From positions 1 through 64,000 of the forward strand of contig NZ_JAMXBH010000009.1 in assembly GCF_023913735.1 (NCBI RefSeq): a stretch of 64,000 bases of DNA, written 5' to 3'. Each line of letters starts with the position of its first letter. Position 1 is the first letter of the stretch. The notes under the pieces were generated by a model. That model saw only the letters and a program-made list of their open reading frames with translations, was not told the DNA's origin and ran no database searches. Positions 53,389 through 62,742 of this stretch are shown here, piece by piece. Source of the DNA: Pseudarthrobacter raffinosi. Its GTDB lineage: Bacteria > Actinomycetota > Actinomycetes > Actinomycetales > Micrococcaceae. The position numbers and the translations under genes were made by a program.

Positions 53389-53842
53389 GGTGTGTGGCGT
53401 CCTTTGCTTCGGGTGCTCCTTGCCCCGATTGTAACGCCGGTGACTGGAAGCAGCATTCAGTCAGCGCCGTCAGGTACCGATCCGTTGCCCGTGGTTCCGC
53501 CGCCTTTCAGCCCGGGTGTGAGAGAATGAACATGGCTGGAGGCCGACCCACATTCGGACTCCGGTCCGGTGGCTTGTTTCAAGACCGCCAATGATGAGCA
53601 GGGCAGGCTTCGGATTCTCTGATTCGGCTTCCCGCAATTCCATTGGTCGGCACCTGGTTGTGGCGTTTAGAACAACGGGTTTCAGGACACAGCCGACGGC
53701 TCCCACGGGCTGCCGCACCCCTCTGCCGGTGCGAACCTGGGAGTATCCACTTGACTTCTGTCAACGCCTGCGGGTTTTGACAATATGTGCCCCAATGGGT
53801 GCCGGATGTGGCGGTACGTCAGGGGCAGGAGTGTTGCCACAT
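53389..53842. other. Long intergenic region between the VKOR gene and rne
   Basis: 454 bases without a supported gene, although the rne reading frame is open through most of it. On the minus side a TACAAT (53433-53428) may be the -10 of the VKOR gene. Toward rne, TTGACTTCTGTCAA (53751-53764) forms a small perfect inverted repeat and is followed by TTTTGACAATATG; these could be promoter or leader elements. RNase E genes commonly have long 5' leaders used for autoregulation, so a structured leader is plausible but not demonstrated. Confidence 0.45.
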
Positions 53843-56800
53843 ATGGAAAACGAACAAACACCAGCCGTTAATGATGAAGCCGTCGCCGAGGCTGCGGAAG
53901 CGCCCAAGAAGGCCACCCGGACACGTCGGAAGGCAGTGCCGAAGGCCGCAGAGGCCGCACCGGTGAATGACGCCGCCGAGGCTGAGCCTGCGACGGACGC
54001 CGCACCGGAGCCTAAGGCGCCGGTCCGCCGCACCCGAGCACGTAAGAAGGTGGAAACCGCCGAACCGTTGCCGGCCTTCGCTGCTGAGGTTCTCGAGGCA
54101 CCTGCCGCCGTTGTTACCGAGACTGTCGTAGAGCCCGCCGCCGCCGTCGAACCCGAGGCCGGAGCCGCAGCCCCTGAGGCTGCAGCGGAGACCAAGCCTG
54201 TCCGCCGCCGCCGCGTGGCCACCCGCAAAACTTCGGCCCCCGACGTCGCTCCCGCGGCCGTCGACCAAACGGCTCCGGAACAGGCAGCCCCTGAAACTGC
54301 GCCAACGCCGGCCCCGGAAGCAGAGGAAGCCGCCGCGCCCGCAGTTACTGCCGCCGCCGCGCCCGCAGCAACCGCCGCCGTCGCCCCCGCCAAGGCTGCC
54401 GATGTCAACGCTGCCGCCGCGCCGCCTGAAGAACCGGCTGCTGCTGAGTCTGCCAGCCCGTTCAGTTCACTGTTCCTTGAGCCGGCGTCCACCACGTCGG
54501 TACTTTTCCAGGCCCCTGACCTCAGCACCGTGGTCCGCCCCGCACCGGCCGCCGCCGTGGCTGAGGAGCCGGAAGAGGACGACGCCGAAGACGGCGAAGC
54601 GGACGACGCCAACGGCCGCCGCAGGCGCCGCAGCCGTGGTCGCCGCGGACGCAGCCGCACTGGCGAAAGTGATGCTGACGGCGATAACGAGGGCGACGAC
54701 GGCGCAGCCGAAGAAACCGATGATGAATCCGCCGGGCAGGCCGATGAGGGCGTGACGTCCCGTCGTCGTCGCCGTCGCCGCCGTGGCGACCAGGATCTGG
54801 AACTGACTGGCGGAGAAGGCGACGACCCGCCCAACACGGTGACTCGCGTCCGCGCGCCGCGCGCCGCGACCGAAGCGCCGGTCAACAACCGCGTCACGTC
54901 TGTCAAGGGCTCCACCCGCCTCGAAGCCAAGAAGCAGCGCCGCCGCGAATCCCGCGACACCGGCCGCCGCCGCACCGTCATCACCGAGGCCGAGTTCCTG
55001 GCCCGCCGCGAATCAGTTGACCGGCAGATGATCGTCCGCCAGCGCGACGACAGAATCCAGATCGGCGTCCTCGAAGACGGCGTCCTGGCCGAGCACTTTG
55101 TCTCCAAGACCCAGCAGGACTCCCTGATCGGCAACGTTTACCTCGGCAAGGTGCAGAACGTCCTGCCGTCCATGGAAGCGGCGTTTGTTGACATCGGACG
55201 CGGCCGCAACGCCGTCCTGTACGCCGGTGAAGTGAACTGGGAAGCCGTTAATCTCGAAGGCAAGCAGCGCCGGATCGAAAACGCGCTCAAGTCCGGCGAC
55301 ACCGTCCTGGTCCAGGTCACCAAGGATCCCGTGGGCCACAAGGGTGCACGCCTGACCAGCCAGATCTCGCTGCCCGGCCGCTACCTGGTCTATGTACCCG
55401 GCGGCTCCATGACCGGAATCTCCCGCAAACTGCCCGACGTCGAGCGAAACCGCCTCAAGCGCATCCTCAAGGACCGCCTCCCGGAGCACGCTGGCGTCAT
55501 CGTCCGCACCGCTGCCGAAGGCGCCTCGGAAGAGGAACTCACGCACGACATCAACCGGCTGCGCGCGCAGTGGGAGGGCATCGAAAGCCAGTCCACGTCC
55601 ACCAAGATCCTCGCGCCGGAGCTGCTCTACGGCGAACCTGACCTCACCATCAAGGTGGTCCGTGATGTCTTCAACGAGGACTTCTCCAAGCTGATCGTCT
55701 CCGGTGAAGAGGCCTGGGACACCATCGAGGCCTACGTCACCTACGTTGCCCCGGACCTCGTGGGCCGCTTGGAAAAGTGGACCAAGGACCAGGACATCTT
55801 CGCTGCGTGGCGGATCGATGAGCAGATCCACAAGGCCCTGGAACGCAAGGTCTTCCTGCCTTCGGGCGGCTCGCTGGTCATCGACCGCACCGAAGCCATG
55901 ACCGTGGTGGACGTCAACACCGGCAAGTTCACCGGCAGCGGCGGCAACCTCGAGGAAACCGTCACCAAGAACAACCTCGAGGCAGCTGAAGAAGTGGTCC
56001 GGCAGCTCCGGCTCCGCGACATCGGCGGCATCATCGTCATCGACTTCATCGACATGGTCCTCGAATCCAACCGCGACCTGGTCCTGCGCCGCATGGTGGA
56101 GTGCCTGGGCCGCGACCGGACAAAGCACCAGGTGGCCGAAGTGACCTCGCTGGGCCTCGTGCAGATGACGCGCAAGCGCATGGGCACCGGGCTCCTGGAA
56201 GTCTTCGGCGAGCAGTGTGAAACCTGTGCAGGCCGCGGAATTGTCACCCACGACGACCCCGTGGAACACCGCCGAGCCAACATCGTAGCCGCGGAGCACC
56301 ACGTGCAGCGGGTTGACAGCCGCCCCGAAAGCCAGCGCACCGATAACATACGCACCGACAGCCAGCGCCCGGACAGCCAGCCGGGTGGCCGCACTGACCG
56401 GAAGCGCCGCCGCGGACGGGGCGGCCAGCCGCTGGAAACGGTACCGGCAGCTCCGGTGCAGATCCACACGGTCCACCCGGAAGCCAGTGATGCCGAGCGC
56501 CATGCCAAGGCGGAGGCCACGCGGGCAGCGCTTGCGAACATTGCGGCCGCAGCCCACGCTGCGCACCTGCACGACGACGAAGTGGCTCACGCATCAGCCG
56601 CCGCGGGCCGGCAGCCTGCTGCGCCGGTGCCGGCTCCGGCTGAGCGGTCCGAAACGGACTCCAACGGCCGCCCGGCCGCAGTGCTGACATTCGGCGGCGA
56701 GCGGGTGGTGCTTCCGTTCGTGGCGCACCACGATGACCAGCCGCATGCACCTGCCCTGACACTTGACCGCCTCGCGGAGGCCTTCGCCCACCTTGGCGAG

Positions 56801-57145
56801 CCGGCACCTGTAGCGGAAAGCAAGCCGTCGGCAGTCCAGGCAACTGAAAGCCAGCCGGCCGAACCTGCCCGCCAGCAGCAGCCAGCCGCGGCGGAGAAGG
56901 ATTACTCCGACCACACCGAGGAGCCCCGCGCCCGCCGTCCCCGGCGGAACCGGAGTGCCAGCCGTGCCCAGGGTGCCGCCAACGCCACGTCCGTAGAGCA
57001 TCACGAAGCCGCTCCGGCGGCTGCCGCCGGACACACCCACGCCGCCAAGGCGCCGGAGCCCGTCAAGGCTCCTGTGGCCGACAAACCGGTGGCCGCCAAC
57101 GCGCCCATCATCCTGGGCGTAGGGGTTCCGGCCTCGGAGCTCTGA
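53843..57145 (+). CDS. rne: Ribonuclease E/G family endoribonuclease
   Basis: About 1100 residues. The catalytic core is internal, about 390-830, unlike the N-terminal core of proteobacterial RNase E: S1 domain (IGNVYLGKVQNVLPSMEAAF, then DIGRGRNAVLYAGE), 5' sensor and RNase H-like parts (ISRKLPDVERNRLKRI), the DNase I-like active site VVDVNTGKFTG with IGGIIVIDFIDM, and the zinc link CETCAGRG. It is flanked by low-complexity arms: an N-terminal A/P/E-rich region with arginine clusters (RRRRSRGRRGRSR) and a C-terminal H/A/P-rich region, likely RNA- and partner-binding. ATG 53843 with CAGGAG upstream was chosen; earlier starts are possible. Confidence 0.95.
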   Translation: MENEQTPAVNDEAVAEAAEAPKKATRTRRKAVPKAAEAAPVNDAAEAEPATDAAPEPKAPVRRTRARKKVETAEPLPAFAAEVLEAPAAVVTETVVEPAAAVEPEAGAAAPEAAAETKPVRRRRVATRKTSAPDVAPAAVDQTAPEQAAPETAPTPAPEAEEAAAPAVTAAAAPAATAAVAPAKAADVNAAAAPPEEPAAAESASPFSSLFLEPASTTSVLFQAPDLSTVVRPAPAAAVAEEPEEDDAEDGEADDANGRRRRRSRGRRGRSRTGESDADGDNEGDDGAAEETDDESAGQADEGVTSRRRRRRRRGDQDLELTGGEGDDPPNTVTRVRAPRAATEAPVNNRVTSVKGSTRLEAKKQRRRESRDTGRRRTVITEAEFLARRESVDRQMIVRQRDDRIQIGVLEDGVLAEHFVSKTQQDSLIGNVYLGKVQNVLPSMEAAFVDIGRGRNAVLYAGEVNWEAVNLEGKQRRIENALKSGDTVLVQVTKDPVGHKGARLTSQISLPGRYLVYVPGGSMTGISRKLPDVERNRLKRILKDRLPEHAGVIVRTAAEGASEEELTHDINRLRAQWEGIESQSTSTKILAPELLYGEPDLTIKVVRDVFNEDFSKLIVSGEEAWDTIEAYVTYVAPDLVGRLEKWTKDQDIFAAWRIDEQIHKALERKVFLPSGGSLVIDRTEAMTVVDVNTGKFTGSGGNLEETVTKNNLEAAEEVVRQLRLRDIGGIIVIDFIDMVLESNRDLVLRRMVECLGRDRTKHQVAEVTSLGLVQMTRKRMGTGLLEVFGEQCETCAGRGIVTHDDPVEHRRANIVAAEHHVQRVDSRPESQRTDNIRTDSQRPDSQPGGRTDRKRRRGRGGQPLETVPAAPVQIHTVHPEASDAERHAKAEATRAALANIAAAAHAAHLHDDEVAHASAAAGRQPAAPVPAPAERSETDSNGRPAAVLTFGGERVVLPFVAHHDDQPHAPALTLDRLAEAFAHLGEPAPVAESKPSAVQATESQPAEPARQQQPAAAEKDYSDHTEEPRARRPRRNRSASRAQGAANATSVEHHEAAPAAAAGHTHAAKAPEPVKAPVADKPVAANAPIILGVGVPASEL

Positions 57146-57192
57146 CCAAGCTGATAGCTCTGACCAAGCAGTAGGGCAAGCGAATACAACGG

Positions 57193-57232
57193 CGCCCGGA
57201 CGTGCCTGTGAATCACAGGCTGCGTCCGGGCG
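57193..57232 (+). terminator. Terminator after rne
   Basis: CGCCCGGACG (57193-57202) with CGTCCGGGCG (57223-57232), and inside it GCCTGTG (57204-57210) with CACAGGC (57214-57220). Total stem about 17 bp. It stands just ahead of the TPP riboswitch, insulating thiD-tenA from rne. Confidence 0.88.
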
Positions 57233-57273
57233 TCCGGCGTTAAGTCCCGGGGAGCGCTAGGCTGGTGACTGAC

Positions 57274-57346
57274 ACGGGGTGCCGCGCAGAGAGCCGGCTG
57301 AGATCCACACCCGTTGAACCTGTCCGGTTAGCACCGGCGAAGGGAT
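57274..57346 (+). promoter_or_regulatory. TPP (thi-box) riboswitch
   Basis: Conserved aptamer parts in order: ACGGGGTGCC (57274-57283), GGCTGAGAT (57296-57304), ACCCGTTGAACCTG (57309-57322) and the P1-side CACCGGCGAAGGGA (57332-57345). The GAAGGGA that ends the aptamer directly abuts the ATG of thiD-tenA, so it is also the ribosome-binding site. Thiamine pyrophosphate should close it and lower translation. Between this and the rne terminator there are only about 40 bases. Confidence 0.95.
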
Positions 57347-58943
57347 GTCTCCTTTGGCTTCAACTTCTGTCCTTCCCCCTGCAACACCCGCGGCGGCTCT
57401 GCCGGAAACCACAGCAACCCGGGCTGAGGTCCGGCCCGCACCAGGCCGCTCTTCTGCGGTCCAGGTGCTGCGTGACGTTCCGCGGGTGCTGTCCATTGCC
57501 GGATCGGACCCTTCAGGGGGCGCGGGCGTCCAGGCCGACCTCAAAAGCATTGCTGCCCTTGGCGGCTACGGCATGGCGGCCATCACCGCGCTGACGGTCC
57601 AAAACACCCAGGGGGTCCAGGCGGTTCACGTCCCGCCTGCGTCCTTCTTGGGCCAGCAGCTCGATGCCATCAGCGATGACATCACCATCGACGCGGTCAA
57701 GATCGGCATGCTGGGCGACGCTGCGGTGATAGGCGTGGTCCGCGACTGGCTGGAAAAGGTGCGTCCCGCCGTCGTCGTTCTTGATCCGGTGATGGTGGCC
57801 ACGAGCGGCGACCGGCTGCTGCAGGAGTCTGCCGAGGCGGCCCTGCGGGAGCTGCTCCCGCTCGCGGACCTGATCACCCCCAACCTGGCCGAACTGGCCA
57901 TCCTGGTGGGGGAGCCGCAGGCGAGGGAATGGCACGACGCGCTCGGGCAGGGGCAGCGGTTGTCCGCCGCGACCGGTGCCACTGTCCTGGTCAAGGGCGG
58001 CCATCTCGACGGCGGTGCGTGCCCGGATGCCCTGGTCAACGCTGCCGGGCTGCTCGCCCAGGAGGTGGTGGAAGTGAGCGGGGACAGGATCCCCACGCGC
58101 AACAGCCACGGCACCGGCTGCTCGCTGTCATCGGCCATGGCCACGGCCCAGGCCAGGCTGGGGGACTGGGAAGCCGCATTGCGGCAAGTGAAGCCCTGGC
58201 TGGTGGGCGCGCTGCAGGCCTCTGACCAACTTGAGGTGGGCGGGGGCAACGGCCCCATCAACCACTTCCACCACATGCAACAGGTTCCGGCAGCCGGCGA
58301 GTTCGCAGAGACGCTGCGCCAGGCGTCGGAGCCGGATCTTGCAGCCATCTACGGACTGGATTTCATCCGCGACCTGGCGGCCGGCACATTGGCTGAGGAA
58401 CAGTTCGCCTATTACCTCGCCCAGGACGCCATCTACCTCAACGGCTATTCGCGGGTCCTCGCCCGGGCCAGCGCGCTGGCGCCCACGGAAGCCGCCCAGC
58501 TGTTCTGGGCAAAGTCGGCCCAGCAATGCCTTGAGGTCGAGTCCGAACTACACCGCACGTGGCTAAGCACCAGGACAGTGGACTCAGTCTTTGGACCTGT
58601 CACCAAGTCCTACGTGGACCACCTGCTGGCGGCCTCGGCCTCCGGCAGCTACGCGGTCCTCGTGGCGGCGGTACTGCCGTGCTTCTGGTTGTATGCCGAA
58701 GTGGGACAGACTCTCCACGCGGAGTTCCTGGCTGCGGGTGCACCGGCAGCACATCCTTATGCCGACTGGCTGCGGGCCTATGCTGACGAGGATTTCGCCC
58801 AGGCCACGCGCGACGCCATCGCCTTGGCTGACGACGCCGGCCGTAGCGCTTCCGCGGATGAACGGGCGGCGATGCTCGTGGCTTTCAGGCAGTCATGCCG
58901 GTTCGAAGTGGAATTCTTCGACGCGCCGCGAATTCATTCCTGA
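57345..58943 (+). CDS. thiD: ThiD-TenA fusion: HMP/HMP-P kinase with thiaminase II-like domain
   Basis: 532-residue bifunctional protein for the pyrimidine arm of thiamine synthesis and salvage. Residues about 48-310 are the ribokinase-fold kinase (LSIAGSDPSGGAGVQADLKS, VKIGMLGDA, VLDPVMVATSGDRLL, and the catalytic GTGCSLSSAMATA). Residues about 325-530 are a TenA-type domain (DLAAIYGLDFIRDLAAGTLA, FAYYLAQDAIYL, with the C-terminal E.EFFDAP; the TenA cysteine region is at AVLPCFWLYAEVG). TenA salvages aminopyrimidines from degraded thiamine. The first 45 residues are an unstructured leader. ATG 57345 overlaps the riboswitch end. No other thi genes are adjacent. Confidence 0.94.
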   Translation: MSPLASTSVLPPATPAAALPETTATRAEVRPAPGRSSAVQVLRDVPRVLSIAGSDPSGGAGVQADLKSIAALGGYGMAAITALTVQNTQGVQAVHVPPASFLGQQLDAISDDITIDAVKIGMLGDAAVIGVVRDWLEKVRPAVVVLDPVMVATSGDRLLQESAEAALRELLPLADLITPNLAELAILVGEPQAREWHDALGQGQRLSAATGATVLVKGGHLDGGACPDALVNAAGLLAQEVVEVSGDRIPTRNSHGTGCSLSSAMATAQARLGDWEAALRQVKPWLVGALQASDQLEVGGGNGPINHFHHMQQVPAAGEFAETLRQASEPDLAAIYGLDFIRDLAAGTLAEEQFAYYLAQDAIYLNGYSRVLARASALAPTEAAQLFWAKSAQQCLEVESELHRTWLSTRTVDSVFGPVTKSYVDHLLAASASGSYAVLVAAVLPCFWLYAEVGQTLHAEFLAAGAPAAHPYADWLRAYADEDFAQATRDAIALADDAGRSASADERAAMLVAFRQSCRFEVEFFDAPRIHS

Positions 58944-59052
58944 CAGGCTGCGGCCCTTGCGGCCTGTACGATAGTCAGGCACGGTTTTGGATTGTCAGTG
59001 CAGTACCTGCTTGTGGGTCCTATCACAGACAACCTGCCGTAACCAGCCTCAT

Positions 59053-59082
59053 TTGCGGCCGAAGGCAAAATTAGCGTATTCT
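59053..59082 (+). promoter_or_regulatory. Probable promoter of rplU-rpmA-obg
   Basis: TTGCGG (59053-59058) and TATTCT (59077-59082) with 18-base spacing, about 130 bases before rplU. The 272-base gap from 58944 to 59215 contains nothing else I can name apart from AT-rich leader sequence. Confidence 0.4.
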
Positions 59083-59215
59083 AGATCTTCGGTGCTTACG
59101 CCAACACTTGGGTTACGACCCCACGGCGTTGAGGCACAGCGAGAACCCAGCCAATTATGGAACAGGGTTCAGCACGCAAATTTAGTAATAAACGTCGAGA
59201 GAAGTGAGTTCCCAA

Positions 59216-59524
59216 GTGGTGTACGCGATTGTCCGCGCAGGCGGCCGCCAAGAGAAGGTTTCCGTTGGAGACTTCGTTACCCTGAACCGCGTCCCCGGTG
59301 GAGCCGGCAGCACCTTTGAGTTGCCCGCACTGCTCCTGGTAGACGGTGACAAAGTCACCTCTGCTGCTGCGGACCTGGCCAAGGTAACGGTTACGGCTGA
59401 GATCCTCGAAGACCTCCGTGGTCCGAAGATCGTCATCCAGAAGTTCAAGAACAAGACCGGTTACAAGAAGCGCCAGGGTCACCGTCAGGAATTGACCAAG
59501 GTCAAGATCACGGGTATCAAGTAA
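59216..59524 (+). CDS. rplU: 50S ribosomal protein L21
   Basis: 102-residue bL21, binding 23S rRNA near L20. The start GTG 59216 gives the canonical [20 protein letters not shown]; an upstream GTG at 59204 (four more residues) is part of the ribosome-binding region GAGAGAAG and is less likely. The signature [16 protein letters not shown] at the C-terminus is conserved. First of the rplU-rpmA-obg-proB-proA block. Confidence 0.97.
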   Translation: MVYAIVRAGGRQEKVSVGDFVTLNRVPGGAGSTFELPALLLVDGDKVTSAAADLAKVTVTAEILEDLRGPKIVIQKFKNKTGYKKRQGHRQELTKVKITGIK

Positions 59525-59586
59525 CTCTTCGTTACTGTTCAGGTTCTTCAGCAGATTCCCCAGAATTTTAAAGGCAGGCATTTCAA

Positions 59587-59850
59587 ATGGCACATAAAAA
59601 AGGCGCGAGTTCCACTCGCAACGGTCGTGACTCCAACGCCCAGTACCTCGGCGTCAAGCGCTTCGGCGGCCAGGTAGTTTCCGCAGGCGAGATCATCGTC
59701 CGCCAGCGTGGCACCCACTTCCACCCGGGCGCCGGCGTTGGGCGTGGCGGCGACGACACCCTGTTCGCATTGGCACCGGGAGCCGTCCAGTTCGGCACCC
59801 GCCGCGGTCGCCGCGTTGTTAACATCGTTGCTGCTGCAGCTGCAGAGTAA
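59587..59850 (+). CDS. rpmA: 50S ribosomal protein L27
   Basis: 87-residue bL27 whose N-terminus reaches the peptidyl transferase centre. [20 protein letters not shown] and the [10 protein letters not shown] and [20 protein letters not shown] blocks are diagnostic. There is no cleaved extension as in Firmicutes. It ends with an alanine run (IVAAAAAE). 62 bases after rplU; a terminator-like hairpin follows before obg. Confidence 0.98.
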   Translation: MAHKKGASSTRNGRDSNAQYLGVKRFGGQVVSAGEIIVRQRGTHFHPGAGVGRGGDDTLFALAPGAVQFGTRRGRRVVNIVAAAAAE

Positions 59851-59867
59851 CAAATAGTTCTGAAGCG

Positions 59868-59896
59868 GTGGAGCGGGCCATTTTGGTCCGCTCCAC
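59868..59896 (+). terminator. Terminator after rpmA
   Basis: 13-bp stem, GTGGAGCGGGCCA (59868-59880) with TGGTCCGCTCCAC (59884-59896), one G-U pair, TTT loop, followed by TGTTCTTTTAACC. A good intrinsic terminator that likely reduces L21/L27-level transcription into obg. Confidence 0.88.
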
Positions 59897-59907
59897 TGTT
59901 CTTTTAA

Positions 59908-61557
<1,650 letters not shown>

Positions 61558-61567
61558 GGCCACTGAA

Positions 61568-62716
61568 ATGACCGAAAATTCCACAGTAATCATCGAGGAA
61601 CCCAAAGACGACCGCAGTGTGCTCGCCCGGGCCCGCCGGATCGTTGTCAAAGTAGGGTCGTCGTCGCTGACCAGCATCAAGGGCGGCATCTCGGAAGAGT
61701 CCCTGACCGCCCTCTCAGATGTCTTGGCCGCCAAACATAACGCCGGCACGGAAATTATCCTGGTTTCCTCGGGAGCCATTTCCGCAGGCCTTGCGCCCCT
61801 CGGGCTGGTGAAGCGCCCGCGTGACCTCGCGACCCAGCAGGCCGCCGCCAGCGTGGGCCAGGGCCTGCTCATGGCGCGCTACACGCACGCGTTCGGCGCC
61901 CATGGAGTCACCGTCAGCCAGGTGCTGCTGACCGCAGATGACCTCATGCGTCGCAGCCACCACGCCAACGCTTTCCGTGCACTGAACCGCCTCCTCAACC
62001 TCGGCGTGGTGCCGGTGGTCAACGAAAACGACACCGTTGCCACGCACAAGATCCGTTTCGGCGACAACGACAGGCTCTCAGCGCTCGTGGCCCATCTGGT
62101 CCGTGCTGACGCCCTGATCCTGCTGTCCGACGTCGACTCGATATACGACGGCCCGCCCGCCAAGGGCGCCAAGCGCATTTCCCAGGTGGACGGCCCCGGA
62201 GATCTTGAGGCAGTGACTATCGGGAAGCCGGGCAAGGCAGGCGTAGGCACCGGCGGCATGCAGACTAAAGTCGAGGCTGCCATCATGGCCGCCGACTCCG
62301 GCATCCCGGCGCTGGTCACGTCCACAACCAACGCCGCAGCCGCCCTGGCCGGTGAGGACGTGGGGACCTGGTTCACCGTGAACAGCGGCCGGAAGTCCGT
62401 GCGGATGATGTGGCTGGCCCACCTGGCGCACGTTCAGGGCAGGCTCTTCCTTGACGACGGCGCCGTGCACGCTGTGCGGGACAATCGCTACTCGCTGCTC
62501 CCCGCCGGAATTTCATCGGTGGACGGCACCTTCGAAGCCGGCGACGCCGTCGAGATGGTGGCCGGCGACGGTACCGTCATCGCGCGCGGTTTGGTTAATT
62601 ACTCTTCCGAAGAGCTTCCCCAGATGCTGGGGCGCTCCACAGTGGAACTGGGCGAGTCCCTGGGCCGCGGATTCGACCGTGAGGTTGTCCATATCGACGA
62701 CCTGGTTCTGGTCTGA
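61568..62716 (+). CDS. proB: Glutamate 5-kinase
   Basis: First step of proline synthesis: glutamate to glutamyl 5-phosphate. 382 residues: amino acid kinase domain (VVKVGSSSLTSIKGGISEES, ILVSSGAISAG, NENDTVATHKIRFGDNDRL, GTGGMQTKVEAA) followed by a C-terminal PUA domain (SSVDGTFEAGDAVEMVAGDG). Feedback inhibition by proline is the family rule. ATG 61568 used; an in-frame ATG at 61547 inside the obg end would add seven residues (MTSEATE). It leads into proA. Confidence 0.96.
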   Translation: MTENSTVIIEEPKDDRSVLARARRIVVKVGSSSLTSIKGGISEESLTALSDVLAAKHNAGTEIILVSSGAISAGLAPLGLVKRPRDLATQQAAASVGQGLLMARYTHAFGAHGVTVSQVLLTADDLMRRSHHANAFRALNRLLNLGVVPVVNENDTVATHKIRFGDNDRLSALVAHLVRADALILLSDVDSIYDGPPAKGAKRISQVDGPGDLEAVTIGKPGKAGVGTGGMQTKVEAAIMAADSGIPALVTSTTNAAAALAGEDVGTWFTVNSGRKSVRMMWLAHLAHVQGRLFLDDGAVHAVRDNRYSLLPAGISSVDGTFEAGDAVEMVAGDGTVIARGLVNYSSEELPQMLGRSTVELGESLGRGFDREVVHIDDLVLV

Positions 62717-62742
62717 GCGGTCCGCTCGCCTAGACTTGAAGG

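Noticed and set aside
53591..53842. In-frame N-terminal extension of rne by 84 codons
   Set aside because: The extension has mixed composition with several cysteines and does not resemble the A/E-rich arm that starts at 53843, where a CAGGAG box is present.
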